Of a DNA stretch of 64,000 bases, positions 20,781-32,214 are shown piece by piece; the stretch's first letter is position 1, and every line of letters begins with the position of its first letter. Both the position numbers and the translations under genes were made by a program. Under the pieces are notes generated by a model, which had not been told where the DNA came from, did not search any database, and saw only the letters and a program-made list of their open reading frames with translations. Origin of the DNA: Isoetes taiwanensis (lineage: Eukaryota > Streptophyta > Lycopodiopsida > Isoetales > Isoetaceae); assembly GCA_021234155.1 (NCBI GenBank), contig JAJEKV010000061.1:3807950-3871949 (forward strand), given 5' to 3'.

Positions 20781-23090
20781 TACCTTTTTTTGCACCCGAG
20801 GTTTTAACGTACTTTTATGCGTTTTTCATGAGTTGTTATATTTGGCGACGATGCGTAAAAAACGCGTTGTGTATGTACACTACATAAAGCACTTTTCATT
20901 TCATTTTGTATTTCCAGTTTTTTGTAGAACCACAATATTTGAAGAAACAGATAATTATAAAAATCTAAGCCGAATGATTGGAGCTAAAATAAAATTATTA
21001 TAATGGGCAATTGAAAAACTTGAATAGTTAATAGTCATTGCAATAGTTTTTACTCAAAATTTCTGGTCAATCTATCAGTCTAACTAGAAACATTCAGCAC
21101 CTAATAGATTTGGCATCTAATGTTGCACATTTGATCTGCAAAAATTTCAAAAATTAATATCAGAGATTTCAAAAATCAATAATAATAATTAATTTCAGGT
21201 TTTTCATTTCTTATACCAGGATTATTCTCATTTTGCAACAGCTGCTGCTCACACGCTCGTAGAACCATTCTGTGCAGGAAGAGATGGTCTTTGAGTAAGT
21301 AAACATGAAACAAGACATTATATAAGAAACTTACAGATGCATAATAATCACAAGTCTGCTGCTGCATTATTACTATGCATTAAAATGAGAATTAACATCA
21401 AAAAACCGTGCAACGAATTATAGTTCCAGTTCTATAATCATGCAAGAATCAGAGCTAAATGCTCTCTATTTATAGTAAGACAAATGCCTGTTTAACTTGA
21501 GCATAACATCTAATATGTACGTTGCCTTAGCAAAACCTTTAAACATGCTTTTTGCTTTTTTAGCATATAGCTACTAGAAGAGTACCAGTAAGAGGACCTT
21601 TGGAGCATAGCAATTACCAGTTTGAGAAGTTGCAGCCATCGCCTCTTCCTATTATCTGAGCTGGTGGAGACTGCACTTCTCTTAGTTGTAGAAGCACAAA
21701 ACAAATCATGTAGTCCTGTTGGTACTCTGCAACAGACAAACAAACCTTGTAAGTGGGCCATACTTTAGTTCAAGACAATGAAAGCAAAAACTCCAAGTAT
21801 TATTACTCTTACTTGCTTAAAGAATCTGATCGAACTGTGTACCAAGCTGCAAACATCTTGTGAATGGCCGAAATTGATATTAGATTCAAAATGAAAGAAA
21901 AAAGCAGGTTCAAACACTCTTACCTGCTAATATGGCATGCACAAAACATCTAGGAGGTATACAAGGATGATTTTAGTTTCAAAAGATAACTGCCTGGAAG
22001 AAAAGATCGAAAATATTACTTTTACCTCTTCCTTAAACTCTTACAGGCCGCTAAATCCGTCCAAAGAGCAAGGAAGGAGAAGCCCTAAGATGCCTTTTCG
22101 ACCCTAAACTTCTCCGCGACCCTGTAAGTATCCCTAAGCTGCTCTTCGACCCTCTAAGCTGCTCCGATCTGTAAGAGCATGAACGGCTTCGACTTGGCGG
22201 CTATTAGGTCACGAGACAATACGAGAAAGGGGAAAAACTTCTTAGGGTTTCTAACCATTTACAAATATACATAATTTTTTTTTACCTTATTTTCTTAAAG
22301 TACGAGACGTACAGTACGAAATACAAGGTACGGTACGTCCATATATGTTGCGTACGCGTACGAAAACAACCCTGCAAGGGACCTGTGACATGGGACTCAA
22401 AACCAAGAGGACAAAATAGTCCACTAAGCAAACCACCCATACACATTATATAATCATACTCCTTGTGCCACCTTGAGGCGTTTAATGGCCTCATCACCAT
22501 CAACATGGTCTGCGATATCGAGATGATCATCAACAGACATCAAATTATCATGCCACTGAATAGTACGAGGTAGGATAGGCTCATGAGATGACATAACAGA
22601 CTTCTTCCTCGCTGCCTTCTTCCAATTGACCTGTTGCCATGACTCTTTAGCGCACTGAAGATTAGAACTATCAGCCATAACAATCTCAGAAGCATGAGAA
22701 GCAGAAGCAACATCGTGGAGAGTAGTAGGAACGTTCAATCCTGCTTCACAATGAATGAAACTCATCTATGAATCTTATGTCTTATTACTTTATAGTTCTA
22801 TTGTTTTGAAACTATAGATTTAATACCATGTTTTATCTGGATGCCATACATTGCATTTAAGAGTTTGTTAACTTCTTAAAAATATGGGTTGCATGTTACG
22901 TTCTTTATTTACCCAACAAAAATCCTTTGTTTTTTCCTTGTTTTATGATATATGTAGACATTCTTATATGACATAAGAAGCTAGATTGAGATTGGTACAA
23001 AGATCGTTAGATGATTTTTGTCTGTGTGTTCATTAATCAATAAACTTGTCGCAATAGTGCACATTGCTTTGAATTTTTGGCACCATTTAA
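20781..23090. other. Intergenic with weak reverse-strand open frames
   Basis: A reverse-strand frame at 22454-22765 (103 codons, ATG to stop) and possible exons at 21220-21300 and 21620-21760 have protein-like composition but no recognisable domain. I cannot assign a function or link them. Otherwise AT-rich. Confidence 0.3.
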
Positions 23091-23104
23091 CTTAATGGCT
23101 ACTT

Positions 23105-23190
23105 ACAAAATGAGCATTTAACATGGCTACTTTGAATATGGACAAAATTATATACCTTGGCTACTTTGAATATGGACAAAATGATGTACT
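23105..23190. repeat. Tandem duplication, 34 bp unit
   Basis: GGCTACTTTGAATATGGACA occurs twice, each followed by an AAATKATRTAC block, in direct tandem. Confidence 0.85.
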
Positions 23191-23439
23191 TTGGCTTCTA
23201 ATGCAAGGGTCTCGAAGGACAAAAATATAGTCACTCGATGGATATTGACCACTGAGATCTTGCATGCAGCTTAGGAAAAATAGACTTGTTATTAAGAAAT
23301 TTTGTTATCTATGTTGTCCTACAAAGTTTTAGGTTTTGGCCTAAGAACAACAACAAAGTTTCAGTCCCACTAAATTGGTATAAGCAACATTCAAATTTCA
23401 CCCAGTTGCAAAAAAACAACTCCAATAGTAATGCCCACA

Positions 23440-23640
23440 ACAATTTAAGATGACTACAAATTACAAGTAGAACAAGGTGCTGCGCACGGAGGGTTGCCCT
23501 CCATGGCCGGAGGGTGAAGTGGCTTAAATCATACTTGAAAGTCATGTTTTTACAATCAATCAAAGTTGCTATTTTAAGACATTGACATTTTGCGAAGGTG
23601 ATGGTAGCCATTTGCATTATTAACCCCTCCTTAGATGTTG
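23440..23640 (-). repeat. Reverse copy of the retroelement at 1516-1697
   Basis: On the reverse strand it shares ATTGTAAAAACATGACTT, TTTAAGCCACTTCACCCT and GTGCGCAGCACCTTG, in the same order, with 1530-1605. It lacks the GGTCCCAT..GGACGTT tail. Confidence 0.65.
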
Positions 23641-25513
23641 AGCTCCTATTGGACTAGGATCCAGCTGGACACATGGACTCTGGGGTTTCAGTGTAAAAAC
23701 ATATTGTTGCTAGGTTACTAGTAATTATAATAGCAGTGTTGTCAGCGTTCGTTATTGTGTGGAGGAAATATTTACAAGTTTTTCTTGAAAGAAAACTGTG
23801 GTGTTGCAAATTTTGGTTGCCAAGCTTGCCATGTAGTTGCTGGACGGTTTTCCTATAACAATGCTTCAAACTGCATGAGCCTGCTTTTTGTGATCTTTTT
23901 GGGTAATTTACAAATGTTCCTTTTTGTCCTGCATGATTCAGCCAGTCATATATGGGCCTGAAAGCATCCTCCCATCATCTGTTCAAGTTATTCAGTAAAA
24001 CATGGAATACAACAAAATCATAACATGCCGGAGAACTATTTGGAATGAACGTGGGTGTAAGATTTGTTGGATGTCTGGCGCATTGCCTAGACATCCGAAG
24101 ATGGGCCCCCATGCTTATTAATTTCGTAATAGCATTCAACGTTAGCCTCATTGTTTCCCTATCCTTGGTAAGTGACAACGAAGCATTCATGCAATAACTT
24201 GGATACAACACAAGTTGGCAAAGTAGTGTCAGGAGTTCATATATAAGAAGAGTCATGTTATGCAAAAAAAATGCATTATTAGAAGTTCACCGAATGGAAA
24301 ACATATATGCACTAAAAGAAATAACAACCTTTCGTCTGCTACATCATCTGTCCTTGAAGCTGAGTTCCTCTGATCTTGTTCAACACTTCTCAACACAATA
24401 TGAATCATGGTTATGAGCCTCCATACAAGACTCTCAGATTTCCTTTGCTTTACTATAGGTTTTGTATTACTCAACATCTTTATTCACTCCCTTACCATCA
24501 ACCATTATTTGCAATGACATGCTCAAGTTCCTCTCCAACCAAAGAGGAGCAACCATTGAACACTTATGCAATCAACTTAGACTTGTTTGGGTATGGCTCG
24601 AAGGTTATAATGGATAACATTGTTGTTAACTTATTCTATTATTGATCTAAATCCAAGGCCATTAGAAATAGAACTTATCATATTTAAGGTAACCTGAAAG
24701 TTTGCACTCATGCAGCACAGTTGTTGAACAGACTTGGAAATGAGGTTATAGGAATTTAAAGGGGACTTGTAGGGATATGTGAAAAGAAAATTTTGCTTGG
24801 GGGAATAGCATAACTGTGGCTAGAACCTCATTAGAAATATAAGGTACAGGGAACATAATATCTTTTGGATCTACCAGACGAGGACTATTTCCCACACAAT
24901 TGGCAGCCACAGAGATTTGAATGGATGCATGTGTGGCATAATAAATGAGCAACGTTTTCACAGCTCAGTTTGATAGTCAGAGAAGTACCCTTGTATTTAT
25001 AAGTCATCTTTCCTATACAACTTGTACAACAATTTTATATGCGTGCATCAGATAAAATATGGAAATAGATTAGTTGTAAAATTATCACTGCATCCATGGG
25101 AATTTATAGCGTAAGCACAACTTACCTTCTCCTGTGGCAATCAAGCATTTACAGAGCCCTGGTTATGAAAAGCTTTAGATCCTCCTGCCAAGCATCACCA
25201 GGCAAAACATGAATGCGAAAGAAAACCTTAAATGTAAAGAACCCGTCGAACCTTTGCTTCAAGACACCCAGAGCTAGCATGGCCTAGTTCTGGATCAGAA
25301 GCCACCCACTCGATTTTTGCACTAAATCTTAGTTCCTGCGTCTTAATCTTTCTTCTCGTTTCTGTTTGCTGCAAATCTGCGCGTTTCTTGCTCAAACCAT
25401 CTGCTTTCTAACACAACCCATCAATGTCTGCGCCTGTTGTGCCGCAGCGATGGATGCATGCTGGTTTGCCTGTTCTAAACAAGGGCGGTGCCGGTTAGCC
25501 AGTTTCCACACCG
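23641..25513. other. Intergenic, nothing firm
   Basis: Short open frames on both strands have no domain signature. No RNA gene or clear repeat was identified. Confidence 0.5.
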
Positions 25514-25668
25514 GCCGCCCAGCAACACTGGCGACCGCCAGTTTACAGGGAATCTTAGGTTTGGAGCAGTTTTTGGCATATCCTAGGCATATTCCAACAT
25601 ATACTTAGGATATGCCGAAAACCCACATGAGCAAGGGTTTGCCCCCCTAGGGCCAACCCAAAAAAAAG
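25514..25668 (+). repeat. ~155 bp direct repeat, left copy
   Basis: Matches 29172-29330 in the same orientation: both have GACCGC.AGTTTACA, a palindromic TCCTA/CATATACTTAGGATATGCC block, ACCCACAT..AGCAAGGGTTTG or close, CCCCCTA and AACCCAAAAA. It contains an imperfect inverted repeat (25576-25616). The pair brackets the 3.5 kb segment holding the gene fragments. Confidence 0.75.
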
Positions 25669-26072
25669 ATATAGGTCAAACAACAAATTTCAAGACTTAG
25701 TTAGAACATTGCAAAATGTCCACCATTCCAAGAACACTTCCAATTACAAATCTTGCAACAAAAAAAAACAAGCCCCGTGCAAAACTCAACTTTCTCAAGC
25801 CTTAAACAACTAAAATTTGTACCTCAAACCTTTGTACCTCAAACCAATACGAAAAATTCAACAATGCCAATATGTACTATGCCGTACCAAAAATAAGCCC
25901 ATGTATTTTGGATTGGGTTGACATTATGGTTAACTAATAATTTGTCTACTATTGTTGAATCCCTCCCTCACCTTAATAATAAAGATAAAAGAATACTTTT
26001 ATTCACATCAATAAATGAGCATTGTTAAAAACATGGTGATTTATTTGTTAATAACATGAAAGAAATGATTTA

Positions 26073-26500
26073 TTTTTTTTTTTTTTTTTTTGAAGGACGT
26101 CAAGCTTTATTCACCAACTAGAAACCAGAGCAACATAAATGCAAAGACAGGATTATAACCCCAGTGGACAAACCGATCCAACTGAGCACAACCACCTGCC
26201 TATGCAAAAGAATGAATCTGAAGGTAAGTATGCCAGATCAGTACTTTCTTCTCTTGATCAAGAGAAGAACAATTGTAAGCCATAACAATTTTATCTTGCG
26301 CCCACTGAAGAACAACCTCATCTGCAGTATCTATGCCCTTAAAGATAAACAATCTCCTTCTCTTCCAGATTGACCATAAAAGCCAGCCACATGCGAGATG
26401 AAAAGCTCGTTTCCGTTGTTTGGGCCAAGCATCAGGATAGATAGCAAGCAAAATTTGCTGGCTAGATCGAGACGTGCCAAAAAGGGTCAACAACTTTACT
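26073..26500 (-). pseudogene. 3' fragment of an L1-like LINE
   Basis: On the reverse strand about 97 codons end in a stop at 26200, including FHLACGWLLWSIWKRRRLFI, the zf-RVT-like C-terminus of plant L1 ORF2. The 3' UTR follows with GAATAAAGC and GTCCTTC then 18 or more A. It is 5'-truncated near 26.5 kb. A target-site duplication was not clear. Confidence 0.65.
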
Positions 26501-26694
26501 TGTCTGTCCGCTAGGCTTTTAAATTCAGGACCTTTTTTAATATTTTTTTTTTATCTTGTTTGGAAGAAAGAGATATGATCTCGTTCCAAAGGAGGAGAAA
26601 GTGCAATGAACTTGTTTTATGTACAATATCAATTTGGCAATTGGAACATCACTCGGAACACAAAATATAGTTTAATGTACATCAATGTGGCAGT

Positions 26695-27125
26695 AAGGAC
26701 TCGTGGCAAGAACTAGCCACCTTTGCTATTGTTTATTTATCTGCTATAGAAGATGCTAGTGGCCAAATAAATGTTGTTTGAGAAACTAATGGTTGCAAAT
26801 GCCTTCTCCAATACAACAGCCTTTTGCAATCCAAATAGTTCCCACTAGATGTGTTTTATGGTGATGACCACACTTTTATGGCCTTTCAAACACCAACATC
26901 AAAGGCATGTGGCAAGAAGGACTCGTGGCAAGAACTAGCCACCTTTGCTATTGTTTATTTATCTGCTATAGAAGATGCTAGTGGCCAAATAAATGTTGCT
27001 TGAGAAACTAATGGTTGCAAATGCCTTCTCCAATACAAAGCCTTTTGCAATCCAAGCAGTTCTCACTAGAGGTGTTTTTATGGTGCTGACCACACTTTTA
27101 TGGCCTTTCAAACACCAACATCAAA
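26695..27125. repeat. 222 bp tandem duplication
   Basis: AAGGACTCGTGGCAAGAACT begins at 26695 and again at 26917. The two units stay aligned to about CAAACACCAACATCAAA with a few substitutions and small indels, indicating a fairly recent duplication. Confidence 0.9.
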
Positions 27126-27238
27126 TTTTGTTAGACCACTTTCTGAATGAAAGCTAACCCACAAGAACGGCCGGGATGAGTTTTAACATCCAAAGCGGTG
27201 ACATACCCTTGCTTGAGTCACGTGTTTCATTTTCCATC

Positions 27239-27732
27239 CTATTCACTTTTGAACCTAATTTTGTGTTGTTTGCAAAGTCCCCATTGAGCGTTCTCGCATG
27301 ATTCGATAATCGGAGATGGGCTTTCTTCTTGTACCTCTCCCCCATTTCCTATATATTGCTGCAACTCTTCCTGTATAATACCAACAGCAAATTAGGCAAC
27401 GATCTATCAACTAACCAATCATACATCCACTGTATGTAATGAAAACTTACAAGAAGTGTGGCATTATCTTTTGTTAGTTTTTTGCATTCTTCAGTCAGTC
27501 GTGTGAGTTCAGTATGCAACATCATATTTTCCATTGTCAAATTATCAACTCGGTGACCGAGCTATTCACATTCAGCCTGAGCAATAATCATAAAAATAAA
27601 GATAGTGAATACAAAGGAACAGATGGCAGGATAGATGAAAAATGAAGGCCTTACTTGTTTCCTTAACCGAGGTCTTCTTGCTGACTCTCTATTGGATTGT
27701 TTCCTTCTCTGTCGTTTCAACTCACGTTCATC
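27239..27732 (-). pseudogene. G-box-binding-factor-type bZIP, 3' exons with a nonsense codon
   Basis: Three reverse-strand exons with intact splice borders: 27732-27655, 27576-27451 and 27370-27239. They encode the basic region (KRQRRKQSNRESARRPRLRK), the leucine zipper (LTMENMMLHTELTRLTEECK) and a complete C-terminus. The N-x7-R spacing of bZIP proteins is present (N of SNRESARR to R of RLRK). All exons are phase 0. A TAG at 27564-27562 follows AECE, where GBF proteins normally have a second Glu, and truncates the zipper. The usual Ser before RLRK is Pro. GBF proteins bind CACGTG. The proline-rich 5' half was not found; the next exons upstream come from a different gene. A functional copy would have to lie elsewhere. 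Confidence 0.85.
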
Positions 27733-28178
27733 CTAAAAAAGGAACAGACTAAAGTAAAACACAATAAACAAAAAAACATTAAGAATTGAAAAATGATGAT
27801 GAAAGGAATAATCTACAAGGAGAAATGTCTATCATATATCTCGTCGCCATTAACATCATGAATTTGAAAGAGAATAAAGGGTTTAGTTCTAGAAACCTAT
27901 GTTCCTGAGCCAAATGTTTCGTTTCATGAACGAACGGGATAAGCTCCAAATTGAGAAGGAAATGCAGAGGCAAAGAATTAAATAGCAGAAACAGTGAATC
28001 TAGTAAGAAGTTTTTAAACATTAAGGATGACTTGAAGGTGGGCAGTGCAGTGGTTATAGTAGAGGCGCCCCTTATGCTTAAGACTGCCCATGCCTATCCC
28101 AAACCCTAGAATTGTAGAAGTTTGTCTATTGTTCTTATCTGCAAGCTGTACTCGTATGTTATAGAAATAGCACCAGAC

Positions 28179-28874
28179 CTGAGGTTGCCAACCAATTTCG
28201 TCTGGGCACCGAAATGTGGCCTCATTCACAGCTCTTCTCTCAATGGCAAATTTAGTTGCACCACCATTTACTCCAAAATGCACCTGATATTAAGCACCAC
28301 AAAGAATGAAAATAGTTTTTGAAAGTAAAAACGTGATCTCTTGTCAAGGTTGTTGGGAAAAGTCACGTTGAGGACATAAAGTAACTGCATTTGATCTAGC
28401 AAACATAGCCTTGGTTGCAACTAGTCTAACAAATAAGAAAATGATTATATTCTAAATTAGACTCTGGCATCTTGATCTAACAAAGGTAAAATGATTCTAA
28501 GGCAGCAGCCTGATAATTTCTCATTTCAAATTGGCTAGAGCACGATCCAACAAAAATTTATATCTCTTGTGCATTAATACTTACTCTTTTCACCTATTGA
28601 AGCAAAAGCACGATTAAAAAGATCAAAGTTTTGATATGAAGACTTACCCAAATCACTCTTTTCCCATTAGATGAAGAAGGATCGTCCCCTGCCAAGAAAT
28701 CCCCAAGCTTTCTGTGAAGGGGTGCAACGTTCCCTACCGGCTTTGGACAGGCAGCATCAAGAAGACAAAGAAGAGTATCAAGTGCAACGTTCCCACCGGC
28801 GATCTCTAGCAATGCGACTCTCAATGGAACAACCCGGTGGAAGCCCCCTTTCCTTCATATAATCCTTCAACCGG
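28179..28874 (-). pseudogene. Pyroglutamyl (pyrrolidone-carboxylate) peptidase fragment, C15 family
   Basis: Two reverse-strand exons. 28874-28648 encodes SRLKDYMKERGLPPGCSIES then, one frame away, ALLEIAGGN and GKRVIW. 28283-28179 encodes HFGVNGGATKFAIERRAVNE and RCPDEIGWQPQ, a close match to the plant C15 peptidases, which remove N-terminal pyroglutamate. Splice borders are intact (TTTAG, GTAAGTC, TATCAG). A frameshift lies near 28818, and a ~60 bp in-frame insert between two 19-20 bp direct repeats (28722 and 28781) disrupts the first exon. Exons for the catalytic Cys and His are absent; bZIP exons follow instead. Confidence 0.85.
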
Positions 28875-29171
28875 CTAAATACCAAACCTACTAATTTCAC
28901 AAACATTTTCAACCTAAGACTGTTGAATCAAACCGGCAGAGCTTCTCAGGCACTAGCCCAGCTGATCCAAGATAATCTGCTGGTATCAGTATCTCAAATG
29001 CGAATTTTCGCATTTGTAACTAGGCTAAAAACTTGCAAAGGAGATTGATGATGACAAGCTTTGATGAGAAAGATTTTAAAGCTGTAATTCTTTTGTGGAG
29101 GGCTTCGCCTTTTGGGGATCGCCATAGCCAGATGCTCTATCTATATTGCCAGTTATCCCGTTCAAAACATC

Positions 29172-29330
29172 AGCGGCCCACTACATAGGTGACCGCGAGT
29201 TTACATGGAACAGCAGCAGGTTTAAAGCAGTCATCAGCATATTCTAAGTATATTCTAGCATATACTTAGGATATGCCACAAACCCACATAAACAAGGGTT
29301 TGTCCCCCTAATGGCAACCCAAAAATCTAA
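29172..29330 (+). repeat. ~155 bp direct repeat, right copy
   Basis: See the left copy at 25514. The inverted repeat here is 29234-29276. It ends about 10 bp before the first target-site duplication of the LINE-like element. Confidence 0.75.
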
Positions 29331-29385
29331 CAACTACAAATTGTTAGACAAACCTGTTGATGGCGCCTAGGGTTTCAGCCCCATT

Positions 29386-29650
29386 TTTTTGCACATAACT
29401 TTTGATTCCCATGTCAGATTTTAGTGAATCTGGGCTCGTTGGAAAGCTCGTTGCGTGTTCTTTCCGTTGATATAAAGCTTGTATGATGATTGGACTGTTT
29501 TGGCAGCGGATAATCGTCTGACAGCTCCGGCCCTTTATTGGCGGTGTTAGGGTTTGGCTGCAATCGTCTTTTTGCCATAACTCCTGCATTTGGTGGCAGT
29601 TTTAGGCGTGCTTGGGCTCGTTGGAAAGCTTGTGCAGTGCTACTTCCAGT
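29386..29650 (+). repeat. Two diverged 5' monomers of the LINE-like element
   Basis: A TTTTGC..CATAACT start leads to GGGCTCGTTGGAAAGCT in each unit; the latter is at 29432-29448 and 29614-29630, 182 bp apart. Tandem 5' monomers carry the promoter in some mammalian L1 elements; a promoter role here is inference. Confidence 0.65.
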
Positions 29651-29727
29651 GGTACTTAAATTTTTCAGAAGTCACTGGTTTGTGGGGGACTGTAGAGCTC
29701 TAGAATCTCGGCCCCCTTTTAGTGGAG

Positions 29728-31351
29728 ATGGCAAAAGCAACTCGTAGTCCTTCCAAGCGCTCCTCTGGTAGTCCTAATGGAATACAGGGCAATGGTGGAA
29801 GGGAATATGCTTTAGATTCTCCAAAGATTAGTGTTCGAGATGCCCACAAACTGGCTCGTGAAGGTGCTCCTTCTTCTCCTAAGAGTTTGGTATCATCCGT
29901 GGCAGTTGGATCTGAGGGGCAGGAGAGGCAGGCTTCTGTGCACCTCAATCCACTGGCATTGCCTCATGCTCCTATTGCTTATTTCTTCCAGTAGCATATG
30001 TGTACCTAGTTCAACTGAGGCAGCAGCTTCCGCTCTCTCCTCTCCTCAGCTTGTTATTCCAGCGTCTGACCCTATGCCTCATGATTTTAGAGGCAGTGTG
30101 GTACAGGTGACCCGGGAAAGCTCCTCTGAAAAGTTGGTACTTCCAAATGCACCTCCAACACATGTTGGAAGTTCTTCGGAACAAATGAGATTAGCAGCTC
30201 TTGCTCAAAAGAATGTGACACAGCTTGCATCCCCAACACATGTTGAGAATCTCTCACGTGAAGGAGGCTCTTCTGGACAAAAAGAACATCGAACGCATGT
30301 TGGAGGTTCCTCAAGGCAGGAGGAGTTTCCCCCTCTTCCCTCGAATAAGCCTGGGATACCTTTTTCTTCTTCCACGCCACCTGCCTCGACCTCTACACGT
30401 TGGAGGTCTTCTGACACAGTGGCAAGGGTTACAGGTGTCCGCTTCTCTGAGTGGCTATGCAAAGGTGTGTCATCTCCAGTCACGTCACTTCCTGTCTCAG
30501 AGGCCATTGCCACCATGGTGGACAATAATGAGAAAGAAGTTGCATCCTATCTTCAACAGTTGCAGGCCAAGCAGGATTCCATGGATATTTTGTTACCACC
30601 AGCTGAAATTTTTTATGAGGTTCAGGAGTGCAGGTCAACTTTTGAGCGCTTTGGGGCCCCTGTGGTGCAGATCAGTCATGGGACTCACCGTCGTCATGTG
30701 GAGCAATTAGTTGCATGCTCTGTTGTTTGTTACTTCACTGGCCCCTTCTTGGATTTGAAGCGCGTTGGATCTTGGTTATCTGGGCATCTGCACAAATTAG
30801 GGCTTCCTGCGTATCAATCGATCAAGCTCGTGGGCAAAGATCAACGTTGTTTTCTCCTAATGTTTGAGTCTCCTGAGCCGGTGGCTCAACTCATAGAACG
30901 AGGTGTTGATCCGTTGTGGAAACATTTCTTGTTGTATCAGCAGTATGTTCCTGGCTCTTTTCCAGGTAAGCCAGATGCCTTGCGTGCTCCATTCTGGATT
31001 GCTATTGAAGACTTCCCTCCAGAATTTCAAGATTCTGAGTTCATTTCTGCTATTGCTAGTGAGATTGGACTTCACTTGCAACATGCTATAACCAATGGCA
31101 TTACTAAGATTTGTGTAGCACGCCCTATTCATCGTGATCTTCCTCAGACAATTGTTGTTCAAAGTGGGCCCATGTTCTTTCCATTCAAGCTACGTTTGTT
31201 AAATGGCCCAGAGCTAGCTCTCATGTTCCCTGAGGCCCCTCTCTTTGCTCAATTTCGTAAGTCTTACCAGCAGGCTCCTCCGGTTGCCTCTGCTACAAAT
31301 CCTACTCCTAGCTCTGCTCCTTCTTCAATGGATGTATCTTATCCCCTGTGA
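29728..31351 (+). pseudogene. LINE ORF1-like protein, DUF4283-type domain
   Basis: The ATG at 29728 opens MAKATRSPSKRSSG. The frame runs to 29994, then the reading shifts by one near 29985 into the long frame ending at 31351. The middle has three short THVG/E..S repeats (SSSEQ, SREGGSSGQ, SSRQ) and a serine/proline-rich linker. Roughly the last 170 residues contain HKLGLPAYQSIKLVGKDQRC and DALRAPFWIAIEDFPPEFQD, resembling the DUF4283 RNA-binding domain of plant L1 ORF1. No CCHC zinc knuckle is found after it; the region to 31762 is out of frame. It is probably an inactive copy. Confidence 0.65.
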
Positions 31352-32214
31352 CTTCTTCTACATCTATTCCAATTTCTTTGGTCCCACGCCTCTGATGGCG
31401 GAGGCAAGCAAAGGTTGGATGAAATTAGGAGGTCGCAAAGGCGGTGGAAGCGGCTTCGTGGGCGTTTACATGGACATTGATCGTCGTGAGTGCCCACCCT
31501 CCACCTAAACATCCACCGCTCTTCATCAACCTCGAAAAGTCAGCTAAGGGTTCTAACACCCTCTGCATCTCACTCTCCTCTTGCACTTGCTATCGTGATT
31601 CTGAGTCATCCTGGCGCATGTGGTCGCTTTGCTCCACTTCAGTGGGCTGATTTGGCTGAAGATAATACTGTCTTGTCGAAGGACCAAGTTACATCTTCAA
31701 ATTCTCCTGAGATTCCGGTAGTCATATCGGATTTGACGCCATTACAGGTTGAATGTAGTTAGACTCTTAAGCAGAGCCTTATCTCCTTTTACTTATCTAG
31801 TATGGAGTAAGCACATGGTGTCGCAGGCTCGTGTTCCAGCAGCATCCTCTTGTGTTTGCACAACTAGATGAGAAATATTCATTTTGTACTTATTCTTGCT
31901 TATTAATAAACTTTTTGTTCGTCCTTCAAAAAAAAAAAAAAAATTTGTTAGACAAACCAAAAAGATTATTGATGAATATTTCATTTGCACACTACAATTG
32001 AATTTTGTATTTTGCCTCATAGTAGTCAACTTTACTAAAGCATTTAGAAATCAACATTTCTTTTGCCTAACTAGAAGTGCATATCCTATTTGGCTACCAT
32101 ATTGGTTTTCGTTGTTTTAATCCAGCCTTTAATATATAAATGCCAGTTTGAATTCAAGAATCCAACCTAATCAAATGCAAAACTTAATCCAAGCCTAAAA
32201 CTACCCAAGTCTCC

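Larger units (their letters stand above)
29341..31958 (+). mobile_element. LINE-like retroelement with target-site duplications and poly-A
   Basis: TTGTTAGACAAACC occurs at 29341-29354 and again at 31945-31958, directly after a 16 A run (31928-31943). The element between them is therefore complete as inserted (29355-31943, 2589 bp). It has a 5' region with two related segments and one ORF1-like gene. It has no reverse transcriptase, so it would depend on another LINE. The 3' end (TTGTTCGTCCTTC, poly-A) matches three other copies in the window. The 14 bp duplication and poly-A are the marks of target-primed reverse transcription. Confidence 0.9.

Noticed and set aside
22454-22765. 103-codon reverse frame
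   Set aside because: Composition is protein-like, but no domain, partner exon or neighbour supports a gene.
27154-27345. Separate small reverse-strand protein
   Set aside because: It is an out-of-frame reading of the last bZIP exon, whose true frame ends at 27239.
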